From positions 23,384,518 through 23,448,517 of the forward strand of contig NC_052046.1 in NCBI RefSeq assembly GCF_015832195.1: a stretch of 64,000 nt of DNA, given 5' to 3'. Shown piece after piece: positions 1 to 9,611 of the stretch. Under the pieces are notes generated by a model. That model was given only the letters and a program-made list of their open reading frames with translations, made no database searches and was not told the DNA's origin. The position numbers and the translations under genes are program-made. This DNA comes from Motacilla alba alba. Lineage: Eukaryota; Chordata; Aves; Passeriformes; Motacillidae. How positions within the stretch are numbered: position 1 is the first letter of the stretch; each line of letters starts with the position of its first letter.

Positions 1-345
1 ACATGTGCCCCATTGTCATTTTCTTTCTGACACGCACAAGTGTCAGCCCAGTCCGCTCTTTTCTCTCCGGCAGACTTCCTTCTCTGATTTCCCCCCTTCC
101 CTTAAGACGATTGCGATCTGAAGTCTTAGAAGAAATGATTTAGTTTGTTTATACTGCTATAAAAATCAAGAGCAATAGAAAAGTCATAAAATGAAGCGCG
201 CTATCAATCACACCGCAACATTGTTATTCAGCAGTTACTAACAGAGATTGATAATCCTTTTATTTCATCCCATTGTTATTACTCTGATGTGTCTGCACAT
301 TAACTATTACACATATATTTATCGACCTGAAACATACAACAACAC
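1..345. other. AT-rich 5' flank of OTP, candidate conserved non-coding element
   Basis: No gene is visible. The stretch is AT-rich, has almost no simple repeat, and carries several developmental transcription-factor-like words: two SOX-type 'attgtta' words near 221 and 274, and 'atcaatca' (HOX/PBX-like) near 203. Such composition beside a homeobox gene is typical of conserved enhancers. Conservation itself cannot be measured here, so this is inference. Confidence 0.35.
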
Positions 346-349
346 GGAA

Positions 350-900
350 TAGATGTACACGCACGCCTTGCACGCCTGCCCACGGCGCGTTCGGCAGAAG
401 CCGACTGAAAAGGCACCTCGAGAGCCCGCACACTTGTGCCGATACACACAGCTAAAACTGAGCCCCGGACGCTCCGACCAGCCCCTGACCGCTCGCCTCA
501 CCCCGGCCCGGGCAGGGCCAGACTCGCCCGGCCGCGAAGGGCTGCGCGTCGCCCCCGCGCCGCCGGCCCGTCTCCCTAGCGACTCCGCCGGCTCTGCTCC
601 GCGGGTCTCGACGCCCGGCAGCGGGCCGGGGGGCTCCTCCCAGCAGTTTCCTCCGCCGGGTCTTCCCCTCCTGACCTACAGCTGCATATAGAGAATAATT
701 TTCAAAGGAAAAAAGCACAGCAAATGTGCTATCTCCGCAGTCACCCATCCAGCCGGGGAAAAATAATAATCCCGAAACTCCCACCCCACCACCGTCTCCT
801 TTCTTTCTTTCTTTCTCTGTCTCCAGCTAAATTGCGGCCCGGCTCTGGGTCTCTCTCCCTGCTCTGAGCGGCCGTTCCCGGGCACCCAGGTTCTTCGCAA
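350..900. promoter_or_regulatory. CpG-rich island upstream of OTP
   Basis: The segment is GC-rich with many CpG dinucleotides, most densely at about 355-660. Several overlapping open frames lie on both strands, as expected by chance in CpG-rich DNA, and none resembles a known protein. It lies 1.8 kb upstream of the OTP start codon and is probably part of the hypomethylated domain that usually covers developmental homeobox genes. Confidence 0.5.
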
Positions 901-904
901 CAGC

Positions 905-1785
905 CCGAGGTCTCGAAAGCTCAATTGAATCAATGTAGCTTGAGCTGGGAGGAGAGAAAAAAAAAAAAAAGCAGCAAAACTGCCCTAGAGATCGGTCGGC
1001 TGGTTCCTTTGTCTCCTTCAGTCTCTGCCGAAACCCCTGCACATCTGAGCTGCAAACAAAATCACTCTTGCATCTGTTCGCATGCAGTATTTAACAGCGT
1101 TTCGTGTAAGTCAATTGGATGGCGAAAAAAAGGCGCCATTGGCTCCGTTTTATTTAACATAGACTTCACTGGGCTCGCTTTTTGGTGGAAGCTTTATATG
1201 CACTAAATGAATAATCTTAATTGCATCACTTTTGAATTAAAAATCAATGTTAATCAAGTTATAAGTAGTAAATATCAGTTTTCATTGTGCCCGCGTACAG
1301 AGTATTTTTCTTGTTTTGCAAATAAAAACACAAGTCAAATAACTTTAAAAGGGCATTATGTTCAGCTACAAATACAATTGAAACGGATTGTTTAGGAGCG
1401 GATCAGAAATGGTACAGAATTTTGCACTTAATTTCCTCAGTTATCATTTACAATAAGAACCTCTTGGCTTGACAGCCAAGTCTAAACAGTAGTAAATTAG
1501 TACAAATTTATACTGATTTTACTCTAATAATCGTAATAAAAGCTTATAGATTTGGCACTAATTACATAAATGCCTAATGATCTTGAAAATTACTCTGGTT
1601 AGAAATATATTACTAATCTAAACTTTGTTGTTGGCTGGCTTTGAAAAATCAGAACATTAGAAATGGTTCGCTTCACTTCTGCAAAGCACTTTAAATTGTT
1701 CAAGTAGTTTAATATATTCAAGAGGAAAATAAAAAGCATTTAACTTTATTTACTGCTTTAAGTTGAGTTTGTAGGCAAGCCGAAC
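905..1785. other. AT-rich segment between two CpG islands, candidate conserved element
   Basis: No gene is supported. An A-run lies at about 957-971. A compact motif group at about 1115-1155 contains a CCAAT-type 'gccattggct' and a nearby 'ttttatttaa'. From about 1200 to 1770 the DNA is AT-rich with many TAAT/ATTA homeodomain core words and no repeats, which suggests constrained regulatory DNA. Function is inferred only from composition and position. Confidence 0.35.
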
Positions 1786-1794
1786 TTGGAAACT

Positions 1795-2480
1795 TTACCC
1801 GAAAAATAGGGCTTACGGGCATTCAAATCCCGGGCAGGGAGGCAGAGCTCCCCGGGCGGCCCGGACGCATGGTGCTGGGCTCCCTTGCCCTTCGTTGCGC
1901 TCTGCCTCGGCCCCGAGCGGGGCCGGGCCGAGGTGGCGGGCTGCCCCGGGGGCCAGGCGAGCCTGTGCAGCACGGCCCGCTGCGGGAACTCGGGCAAGTT
2001 TCTCTTTCCTCGACGCCCAGCAGCCGTCGGGGCTTGTGTGGGTGAAAGCCTGGCTGCAGTTTCCCCGGACGCTCCCGGTTCCCCGGGGCCGCCGGCCAGT
2101 GGGGCCGGCGTTGCTAGACCCCGCGCCGCCCGTCTGCCCCGCTCGCAGCCCTCGGTGGGCTCTGAGCTTGTGAGACCCTCAGGAGACTGATCGGTGAGAG
2201 GTGCGCTCCGAGGAGGCATTAAAAACAATAAAAGCTGGTAAATCAGGGGCGACCCGGAGCGAACGAGTGTGGCAAATGTGCATTTGGAAGAGAAGGAGAA
2301 GGCGGGCGGCCAAGGCGAGCGGAGCAGGGTAAGGGAGCGCGGGCGCGGTGCGGACCGGGCGGGCCGGGGCGGCGGGAGGCCTGGGCGGCGGCAGCGGGCG
2401 GGCGGCGGGCGGGCGGAGCGGGGCGCTCCGGGCGCTGACATTTGCAGGCTGCCCTCCTGATTGGTCCCCGCGCCGAGCTG
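1795..2480. promoter_or_regulatory. OTP: CpG island and G-rich proximal promoter of OTP
   Basis: The segment is dense in CpG. From 2339 to 2425 the plus strand carries many runs of three or more G separated by a few bases, giving G-quadruplex potential. An inverted CCAAT box ('gattggtcc') sits at about 2459-2467. The island ends about 240 bases before the OTP start codon, so it is the likely core promoter region. The open frames in it on both strands are CpG-island shadows. Confidence 0.55.
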
Positions 2481-2588
2481 CTCACGGGTTCATTGAAGTG
2501 TTAAGCACCTCCCCGTCTCTCTAAAGGACATTATAATGCAAGAGACCCCCTTTTTAACCACACACCGAATTTTCTTTCATTTAGACGA

Positions 2589-2644
<56 letters not shown>

Positions 2645-2718
2645 CTTATATCTATTTTAAATAACTTAAGGCCGCTAAAATTTGGGGGGGAACAGCCTTC
2701 GCCCTGGAGCGGTGCGCG
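2459..2718 (+). promoter_or_regulatory. OTP: Probable OTP transcription start region and 5' UTR
   Basis: The stretch between the CpG island and the ATG holds an inverted CCAAT box at 2459, a short AT-rich 'cattataatg' near 2528 that could act as a TATA-like element, and a (TA)25 repeat at 2591-2640. The exact transcription start cannot be read from the sequence. If it lies near 2555, the TA repeat would be inside the 5' UTR; if it lies downstream of the repeat, the repeat would be in the core promoter. Confidence 0.4.
2591..2640. repeat. (TA)25 dinucleotide microsatellite next to OTP start
   Basis: A perfect TA dinucleotide run of 50 bases is followed by an imperfect AT-rich tail to about 2655. 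Its right end is 78 bases upstream of the OTP start codon, so it is either core promoter or 5' UTR. Such tracts are usually length-polymorphic. Confidence 0.95.
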
Positions 2719-2755
2719 ATGCTGTCTCACGCCGACCTCCTGGACGCCCGTCTCG
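2719..2755 (+). CDS. OTP: OTP coding exon 1
   Basis: It encodes the first 12 residues ([12 protein letters not shown]) plus the first base of a Gly codon completed in exon 2. The donor is 'g|gtgag' at 2756. The exon is too short to stand out as an open frame and was found from the OTP N terminus. The start codon has G at -3. Confidence 0.93.
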
Positions 2756-4856
2756 GTGAGTTTCCCCCGGCACCCCCCCGCCCTACGGTGGCTGCACCGG
2801 CTGCGGCGGCGAGCGGGGAGGAAGCCGGGGCAGGAAATTGACAATTTGTACCTTATTTTACCTTAATGTGTTCTAAATGGGCTAATTTCTTTAAAAGTAA
2901 TTGTACTGTATTAAAGTTTAATTTGATTTAATATAAAAAAGAAGACAGTGAGACCTACGGTGTATGTAGATCTGTACAGCGAGTTGTGGATCATTTAATT
3001 TTTCTCTCCCCAGTTTTTATATACATACCTACACATTATGATGATGATGATGATGATTATTTTAGGACAGTTGAGCTCGATGCTGTTTACGGAGTTCTGT
3101 GTGGCCCTTTCTTGCTCACCCGTTTGCTTTTCTCCCTCCTTTTCCTTGAAAAAAAAAAAAAAAAAAGAAAAGAAAGATTAAAAAGGGGAGAAATATCTGT
3201 ATCTATCTATTTATGGTTATTCATGAGTTTGTTTAGAGAAGCGGAAGACGGAGAGGGGAAAGATCGGCCAGACTGACCGAGGTCCCCGCGCATCTGGCGG
3301 GGAGGTAGCGCTCCCGGCAACAGGGAGGCTCGAGCCTTATTTCTTTCTCTCCGTCTCTTTCTCTTACCAGCTCCGCTGGAAAACCCCAAGTTGACCCCGT
3401 GAAAGCTTGCTCTCCTCCTCTTCCCTTCCCTTGGTCTTGCAAGGGAAGGCCGGGCAGGGAACTGGTTATTTCAGCTTGAAGAGGAGCTGCTCGATGTAAA
3501 GTTTTCTCCCCTCCGCCCGGGTCGCGCCGGGCCAGGGTGTCTGCGTGTCGTGGAGCCGAGCAGGGCTTCGGGTCTGGCGGGCGGCCGGCCGGGGACGGCG
3601 CGGGGGAGGCGGTGGCGGTGCTTGGATGTCTCTCTCAGTTCAGTGCACTGGAGAGGGGCTCTGATGGATCTATGCTCAGCTGCAGCCGAGTGACTGCCGC
3701 TCCTTTGCTTCCACAGGGATGAAAGACGCGGCCGAGTTGCTGGGACACCGGGAGGCGGTCAAGTGTCGGCTGGGCGTCGGGGGCTCGGATCCGGGGGGAC
3801 ACCCGGGAGACATGGCTCCCAACTCGGACACGGTGGAAGGGACCACCCTGCTGCCGGGAGAGGACATCACCACGGTGGGATCCAACCCCAGCTCCCTAGC
3901 CGTCAGCGCCAAAGACCCTGAGAAGCAGCAAGGCCAGCAGGGCGGCCAGAACTCCAGCCAGGCCGGGCAGCAGCAGGGTCAGCAGAAGCAGAAGCGGCAC
4001 CGCACTCGCTTCACGCCGGCGCAGCTCAACGAGCTGGAGAGGAGCTTCGCCAAGACTCACTACCCGGACATCTTCATGCGGGAGGAGCTGGCCCTACGCA
4101 TCGGTCTCACCGAGTCCCGGGTGCAGGTATGAAAAGCTGCCCCCGCGCAGTGCCTGCCGGCCCTTCCCCAGTCGCACCGACGGCTGCACAGCCGGCCGGC
4201 GGCGAGGCCAGGCACAACGGGGAGGGGGGTGGGTGCCCCAAACCTCAGCCCGACGGCAGGGTAAATAACCCACCCCTGAAAGCAACAGTTTGGTCAGAAA
4301 GCCTTGAAATCAGACATGCGTCGCTCCCCTTTCCGCAAAAGTGTCACCTTGGGGTGTCCCCTTTTCCTCTATCCTACCCACGTGCAGCGCGGTGGTCCCG
4401 AGCAGGACGTGGCTGACCTTCCCTCAGCTCCACGGCCTGACCCGCGGCTGGAAGGTGTCCGGGGAGGGACAGCCCGGGAAGAACGGTCTCAGTCCTCGCA
4501 ATAGTCCGCTAAGAGTCGAGCCGAACCTGCCGGAAATGCCTCCTTTTCCGCCGGAGCGGAGCCCGGTGGCGACCGGGGGGCCGCCGCCCAGGTAGCCGAC
4601 GGCAGGGCCGCTGTCCAGGGTGCTGACGGCGATACGGCCGCGGCATCGCCGGGAAGGGGCGTCTGCCAAAGCCCAGCGCCCCGAGAGCCGAGGTGGGGTG
4701 CGAGGGAAGGCATATCGGCTCGTAAAAAGGCACTTCGATAAAAGCCAGTTGTGTTTGGACTCGGACTTTCCCCATACTGGCTTTTATAATGTCTGGGAAC
4801 GGCGGGGGTAGTGAGTAACTTCAACTAGGGTGCACTTTGTTCTCTAAAATACATCT

Positions 4857-4901
<45 letters not shown>

Positions 4902-7671
4902 TACAGAGACATATATATATATATGCACACAGGACAGTAGGAAACTATTTAGGCAAATAAATGTAAACGAAATTGGGTAAAGGGGGAGAAGGTGCAAAGC
5001 GCTAGACTGCTCAGACACAGCTTTTTTGTGCTTAACGTTATTTTAGCGACTTTCTAGGCGAGTCCATCCCGAGGAATAAAAATAGAGGCACTTGTGGGAT
5101 GCACACCCCAGCTCAGTACAGTGCACGGGGACTGCCGCTGCTGAAGCACTTCAGCGCAGTCACTGTTCAAAATCCCTATTGGCAAGCGCAGGCTCCTCAG
5201 CTAAATAAAGACACGTGAAGAGAAATCGCTAAATGAACGCTTTATGAAGGAAAACAGATTCCGTTCTTGAATGTGACAGAAAAAGCACGTCTGCTTTTAA
5301 AAAGTAAAATAATTTGACTCAGCCTACACAGAACTATAATTAGTTTAAATTAAAAAAGAAATTAGATTCACAAATAAAATATAATTGGACAACTGACTCT
5401 ATGAAAAAAAGAAAACGAGGTCTATTAAACTTTATTGGGTTTCCCAAAGGTTAATGATACCAATTTCAATATTAGGAGTGTGGTAAATTAAGTAAAATAT
5501 AAAATGGAAATAGTTATTTTCTAACAGCACATCAAAGAAATTCGTAGAAAGAAAGACAAAGTGTTTTAATGGCCTTGGCATAATCTCAAACCAATGCTAA
5601 TAGCTCGAGACTGCTGATAAAAACAATTTAATAGAGTGTCAATTTAAATTTTTTTTACAATAATGTTCTGTAATTTAAAAAGTAATCAGATCAACATAAC
5701 CTTCTTAATTAACACTTCAAAGTGATTAACATTATGTAATCTAAGGCAAAAAATATTTAATATATTTACTTCACAATCCGATGTATCACTGGTCCTTGAT
5801 CAAATTTAAATTAAATAATAATTAGTTTATGTTCTTAAATGAGTACTTTACAGTTTTCTTTATAGTTAACAGATAGCCTACACATTCCTTTCAGTACATG
5901 GGCTCCACACTGATTAAGGAATGCTCCAAATGCTTAATTTATAGCAGCTGTATATGTTTTTAAGGGTTTTAGATGCTAGGATAAATCACCACTTTCCTCA
6001 TTTTAGATCTGTATTTAATGTATATGATACATTTAAATAATTATTAAACTGGCTGATGCTTAAACGGGAGTCCAATTCCCCATCTGATATTGCTCTGCTT
6101 TTCAAGCTGCTGTAATAAAACCATTCTTTTTATAGCATGCCATTATTAGAAACCAATTTCAGAATTATTTATAACCTGGAATGGCTTATTAAGCAGCAAT
6201 GCGAGAATCATGCAAATTACGCGATCAAATGCAATATAATAAGCATAATCATTAGTCTCTAGCACGGATTAATTAACTTTCAATATTTTATTTACATAAA
6301 AACTAAATCAGCGAAATAACTTCTGCACGGTCAGGCTTGCCTTCCAATATTTTATATGAACAAAAATAATGTGCTGTAATTCCATTGACCGTGTCCCCCA
6401 CAATGGTCCCGTCACCTGCCACATCTTAATAGGGGACAAGCTGAGAGTATTTTCTAGTTTTCTAATGGAATGAGAAATTGCATTTTCTTCCTCTCCCAGC
6501 ACTATTAAAGTGTAATGAATTCGGCCCAGAGTTCACGGCTGGCTGATCGAAATGAACCTGAGATCTGAGTTTTAATACACCTCTCCAGATTTCCTACCAA
6601 ATCTTCACATTAATCATCCGCTGGATTCCAATGAGATCTTCATAAAGCTTTGGCTTCTGAAAAGAAAAAAAAAAAAAAAAAGAAAAATAAAGAACATTTA
6701 AAAAAAATAAGAAGAAAAACAAAGTGATATTATCTCCCTTTCTATCGCTTTCACTCTCTCATCCGTTTATAGCTGGGGAATTAAATGGGCTATATATTTT
6801 AAAATACATTTACAGTATGTCTATATTACTGTAACAGCAGATATCATCAAGGTAGGTTTTTAGATTCCAACCTCCATTAGATTCTCACTGTTGTATTAAT
6901 AATTTTCAGGGGCTAGTTGCATTTTAAAAGGAGTTCAAAGTTGCCAAATGCTCATGGTTAATATATTTCTAGAGTTGTCATGTGTGCATTTTCAAAATCT
7001 CCCCCAGGTTTTCCTTGCATTTTAATCTGTCATGCACCAGTTTTCAACTGGAAACATTCACATTTTAAAAGCATATGCAACGTACCTATGAACTTAGGCG
7101 ATCAGACCTGATGGAGATTCTTCACACCACCAGCAAACCATGAAACATAAAAAGATTTTGTAGCCGCAATTTGACTATTAACCCTAAAACATAATTGAAC
7201 GCGATTTTTCGATTATTCATATAATACTTAGCTCCCTCACGGCCGTTCATTCCCTCTAATTGGCCTCCGCCTTTCTCAGTCCGCCAATGGAGCCTGAGAG
7301 AGTGGAATCCGGCAGGATGGGGCACTGCGCTCCCTTGGATTTCAGGCGGACGCGCTTTCTCCCGGCTTACGACTGTCTCAGCTGCTTTCGGCCGCGGTGC
7401 GGCGAGACCCACCAAACCATCCCTGCCACGGTGCCACCACGAGCACCTACTCACCTAGACCACCACTGCTTTTGTTATTATAGGTTTGGTTTTGTAATCT
7501 TTTGGTTTTTTTTTAAACCAAGTGCGGGCGGTTTGGTGCGAGGGTTTCCTGGCCGGGCACGGGGCGAGGCGGCTGGCCCGAGGCAGGGCGCTCCGACGGC
7601 GGCTCGGGAGCGCGTCCACGCAAGGCCCAGAGCCATAGACTGTTGTGTTTTGTTTTTTTTTTTTTGTTTTT

Positions 7672-7710
<39 letters not shown>

Positions 7711-8540
7711 TGGTTTTCTTTTTTTGTTTTTTTTTTTTTTTTTTTTTTTTCCCGTGGGAAGGCCAGGCTCCTCTCCTGGAGTTTTCTTCCCAGGACGGAC
7801 AAATCGATCGCTTTCTTTATAAAAAGTTCCAGCGGTTTCGTCAACCTGTGATGGGGCCGCGCGTGGGGCTGCGGGTGTGAAGAGCCACCGTGGCCGGTGG
7901 GGGCGAAGCTCGGGGGGACGGCGGGAGCCGGGGCGGGGGTCCCGCCGGGGTCCCCGGCAGCGGGGGGTGGTGGTGGCTAACGGAGCGTGTCGCTGCCCGG
8001 CGCCCGCAGGTCTGGTTCCAGAACCGCCGCGCCAAGTGGAAGAAGCGCAAGAAGACCACGAACGTGTTCCGCGCCCCGGGCACGCTGCTGCCGACGCCGG
8101 GGCTGCCGCAGTTCCCCTCGGCCGCCGCCGCCGCCGCCGCCGCCATGGGGGACAGCCTGTGCTCCTTCCACGCCAACGACACGCGCTGGGCCGCCGCCGC
8201 CATGCCCGGCGTGTCGCAGCTGCCGCTGCCGCCGGCGCTGGGCCGGCAGCAAGCCATGGCGCAGTCCCTGTCCCAGTGCAGCCTGGCGGCCGGCCCCCCG
8301 CCCAACTCCATGGGCCTCTCCAACAGCCTGGCGGGCTCCAACGGCGCTGGGCTGCAGTCCCACCTCTACCAGCCCGCCTTCCCCGGCATGGTGCCTGCCT
8401 CCCTGCCCGGCCCCAGCAATGTGACGGGCTCTCCCCAGCTCTGCAGCTCCCCGGACAGCAGCGACGTGTGGCGGGGAACTAGCATCGCCTCCCTCCGCCG
8501 CAAAGCACTAGAGCACACAGTCTCCATGAGTTTCACCTAA
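2719..8540 (+). CDS. OTP: Orthopedia homeobox protein (OTP), complete, three exons
   Basis: The spliced reading frame joins 2719-2755, 3717-4126 and 8010-8540 and encodes 325 residues, the length I know for mammalian OTP. OTP is a nuclear paired-class homeodomain transcription factor needed for hypothalamic neuroendocrine neurons (oxytocin, vasopressin, CRH, TRH and somatostatin lineages). The homeodomain is residues 104-163, from QKRHRTRF to AKWKKRK, with Gln at position 50 and the invariant WFQNRR helix 3. A Gln-rich stretch lies just before it. An eight-Ala run follows at about residues 187-194. The C terminus has the OAR motif ([12 protein letters not shown]) and ends in SMSFT. Exon junctions keep phase (1, then 0), and all introns are GT/AG. 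The start ATG has G at -3 and begins the family N terminus [16 protein letters not shown]41 follows in the same direction 45 kb downstream, matching vertebrate synteny. Confidence 0.97.
2756..3716 (+). other. OTP: OTP intron 1
   Basis: The intron is 961 bases with a GTGAG donor and a CACAG acceptor. It holds a short ATG/GAT trinucleotide run at 3038-3058, an A-run at about 3149-3166, and a CpG-rich right half (about 3240-3640) that continues the OTP island. Open frames here are chance products of the CpG-rich sequence. Confidence 0.85.
3717..4126 (+). CDS. OTP: OTP coding exon 2 (N-terminal region and homeodomain helices 1-2)
   Basis: The acceptor is 'ccacag|gg'. The exon supplies the last two bases of Gly13 and residues 14-149. 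It encodes the acidic/Gly-rich N-terminal region, a Gln-rich linker ([11 protein letters not shown]) and the homeodomain through Gln46 of its 60 positions. It ends at 'gtgcag|gtatg', so the intron falls between homeodomain positions 46 and 47, the classic site in paired-class genes. Confidence 0.96.
4855..4930. repeat. Compound (AT)n/(AC)n microsatellite in OTP intron 2
   Basis: Alternating AT runs are interrupted by 'acacacacatacagagac', followed by a second short AT run. It is an ordinary compound dinucleotide microsatellite. The reverse-strand open frame here, rich in Tyr-Ile pairs, is its artefact. Confidence 0.9.
5300..7250. promoter_or_regulatory. Candidate intronic enhancer block of OTP
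   Basis: About 2 kb of AT-rich, low-CpG DNA in the centre of intron 2 shows almost no transposon or simple repeat apart from an A-run near 6664-6681. It has a high density of homeodomain core sites (TAAT/ATTA), including TTAATTAA palindromes near 5704 and 6269. Long repeat-free AT-rich introns in developmental homeobox genes are often deeply conserved enhancers. Auto-regulation by OTP or control by other homeodomain proteins is possible but is only inferred from motif density. Confidence 0.4.
7646..7750. repeat. Long T-rich tract in OTP intron 2
   Basis: About 105 bases are almost entirely T, broken by single G and C bases; the longest uninterrupted run is about 36 T at 7674-7709. It ends about 260 bases before the exon 3 acceptor. 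It is not followed by a recognisable transposon body, so it may be an expanded homopolymer or an assembly-sensitive region. The Phe-rich and Lys-rich open frames over it are artefacts. Confidence 0.9.
8010..8540 (+). CDS. OTP: OTP coding exon 3 (homeodomain helix 3 and C terminus)
   Basis: The acceptor is 'cccgcag|gtctgg'. The exon encodes residues 150-325, starting with the recognition helix [14 protein letters not shown] and then [22 protein letters not shown], an eight-Ala run, Ser/Pro/Gly-rich sequence, and the C-terminal OAR motif. The stop is TAA at 8538-8540. An ATG frame that begins at 7890 runs into this exon through intron sequence and is not the real start. Confidence 0.97.
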   Translation, partial: VWFQNRRAKWKKRKKTTNVFRAPGTLLPTPGLPQFPSAAAAAAAAMGDSLCSFHANDTRWAAAAMPGVSQLPLPPALGRQQAMAQSLSQCSLAAGPPPNSMGLSNSLAGSNGAGLQSHLYQPAFPGMVPASLPGPSNVTGSPQLCSSPDSSDVWRGTSIASLRRKALEHTVSMSFT

Positions 8541-8548
8541 TGGCCAGC

Positions 8549-8635
8549 GCCTCGCCCCGCGCCACCCCCGCCCCGCCGCCGCCGCCTCGCCCCGCGCCCC
8601 CGCCTCGCCCCGCGCCCCCGCCTTCCCCCACCCGA
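8549..8635. repeat. GC-rich tandem repeat just after OTP stop codon
   Basis: An 18-base unit 'gcctcgccccgcgccccc' occurs exactly twice in tandem at 8584-8601 and 8602-8619. A related partial copy lies at 8549-8564 and a decayed one at 8620. It starts 9 bases after the stop codon and is a small GC minisatellite in the 3' UTR. Confidence 0.85.
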
Positions 8636-9090
8636 CTTACCAGGGAGTCGACTCAGGATCTGAAATCAGACACCAACAGACTGGTTTGTGGGCCGAGAAA
8701 CACCCCCGACCCTCCCCAAGCCCCTCTGCCCCCGCGCATCACCCGCGCACCCCTGTGCCCCGAAGTCCGCCCCGCCCGGCGGCGGGAGGACTCGTGGCCG
8801 CCCCGAGCCCACCTCTGCCTCCCTCCGTTGCCACGACCCGGCTCTCCCGCTGTCCGCCCGTCCGGCTTTGGCTTTGCGAAGAAATGCATTTTTGTTTCTG
8901 TTTTCATAATTTTTATGGTTTATTTAGGAGCGGCGGCCTGCCGCCGGCTCCTTCCGCTGCGAGGGCGCCGTCGGGGGACGGCCGGGCGGGTTCGCGAAAA
9001 GGCACGGAGAGACCCCAGAAAGAATCAAGTCCATTTTGATTAAGCATTAGTGAGCGACAGCGAATGTGATGGGGTTAAAAAAGAAAAAAA

Positions 9091-9096
9091 AATAAA
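9091..9096 (+). terminator. OTP: Possible proximal polyadenylation signal of OTP (AATAAA)
   Basis: An AATAAA follows an A-rich run, and 'gcttctttttg' lies just after it. Use of this site would give a 3' UTR of about 570 bases. The A-rich context makes a chance match possible. Confidence 0.35.
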
Positions 9097-9507
9097 AGCT
9101 TCTTTTTGTAAAAAACAAAGGGGATAAAAGGGGGAAGAAACAAGCGCGCAAGAGCGCTTCCCTTTTTCGGATCTTTGATTTCGTGACAGTTGAGTTGCCG
9201 ATCCTCCCTACCTTTATTTACGCATTTATTTACGTTCCTGCTGCTATTGTCCCTCCGCAGCGCCGGCGGAGGCGCCGCCGCGCCCCCCGCCCCGCCTGGC
9301 CCGGCTCGGCCCGGCCCGGCTCGGCCCCGCGGCCCGCCCGCCTGCATGTGCCGGTCACCCCGCCGCAGGGCAGGGCCACTGGAGGAATGAACAAACGATG
9401 TGAAATAGGATGTTTTGTGTAGATAAAGCATTCTTGTTACATACTGGTCGATTCGTGATATGTTTTAACTTATTGTCTGTGCTTATTTATTGAATTTTGG
9501 GTTACTT

Positions 9508-9513
9508 AATAAA
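9508..9513 (+). terminator. OTP: Possible polyadenylation signal of OTP (AATAAA)
   Basis: This is an AATAAA in AT-rich sequence with 'tgtttg' immediately downstream. It lies 78 bases before a second AATAAA, and either could serve. Confidence 0.4.
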
Positions 9514-9585
9514 TGTTTGAGCTAATATAAAACATATTACTTGACTTTTCCGGACACGTTTATATCGAGTTAATGTGAATGGATA

Positions 9586-9591
9586 AATAAA
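9586..9591 (+). terminator. OTP: Likely distal polyadenylation signal of OTP (AATAAA)
   Basis: This AATAAA is followed within 15-70 bases by a GT-rich stretch ('gatgtggcgtgtgag') resembling a downstream cleavage element. It is the last AATAAA before sequence character changes to intergenic. Confidence 0.5.
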
Positions 9592-9611
9592 ATCATTTTC
9601 AGTATGTGATA

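Larger units (their letters stand above)
4127..8009 (+). other. OTP: OTP intron 2, with AT-rich probable enhancer block
   Basis: The intron is 3883 bases with a GTATG donor and a CCGCAG acceptor. Its left end (to about 4800) and right end (from about 7530) are CpG-rich, while 5030-7250 is AT-rich, almost repeat-free, and rich in TAAT/ATTA words such as 'gattaattaac' near 6267 and 'cttaattaac' near 5704. That middle block looks like conserved regulatory DNA. It also contains an AT/AC microsatellite and a long T-rich tract, listed separately. No coding potential is supported. Confidence 0.85.
7850..9370. other. OTP: CpG island over OTP exon 3 and proximal 3' UTR
   Basis: GC-rich, CpG-dense DNA covers the end of intron 2, the whole of exon 3 and most of the 3' UTR. 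Strong codon-position bias toward G/C in exon 3 produces long open frames in the other frames and on the other strand; these Pro/Arg/Gly-rich frames have no protein family resemblance and are not genes. Confidence 0.7.
8541..9610 (+). other. OTP: OTP 3' UTR (extent inferred)
   Basis: The first 800 bases after the stop are GC-rich, beginning with short GC-rich tandem repeats. The last 200 bases are AT-rich. AATAAA signals occur at 9091, 9508 and 9586; the last has a GT-rich stretch at about 9601-9660 suited to a downstream cleavage element. The exact 3' end cannot be set without transcripts. Confidence 0.6.

Noticed and set aside
1758..2485. A 227-codon reverse frame and several overlapping frames upstream of OTP
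   Set aside because: Pro/Arg/Ala/Gly-rich composition is that of a CpG island read in arbitrary frames. The segment is the OTP promoter.
7260..7880. A 206-codon frame with poly-Phe
   Set aside because: It is produced by the long T tract in OTP intron 2.
7890..8009. In-frame ATG extension upstream of OTP exon 3
   Set aside because: The sequence is intronic: a clean acceptor lies at 8008-8009, and exon 2 supplies the first part of the homeodomain.
7841..8424. Long frames overlapping OTP exon 3 in other frames and on the minus strand
   Set aside because: These are shadows of the GC-rich OTP exon, whose true frame gives the homeodomain helix and the OAR motif.
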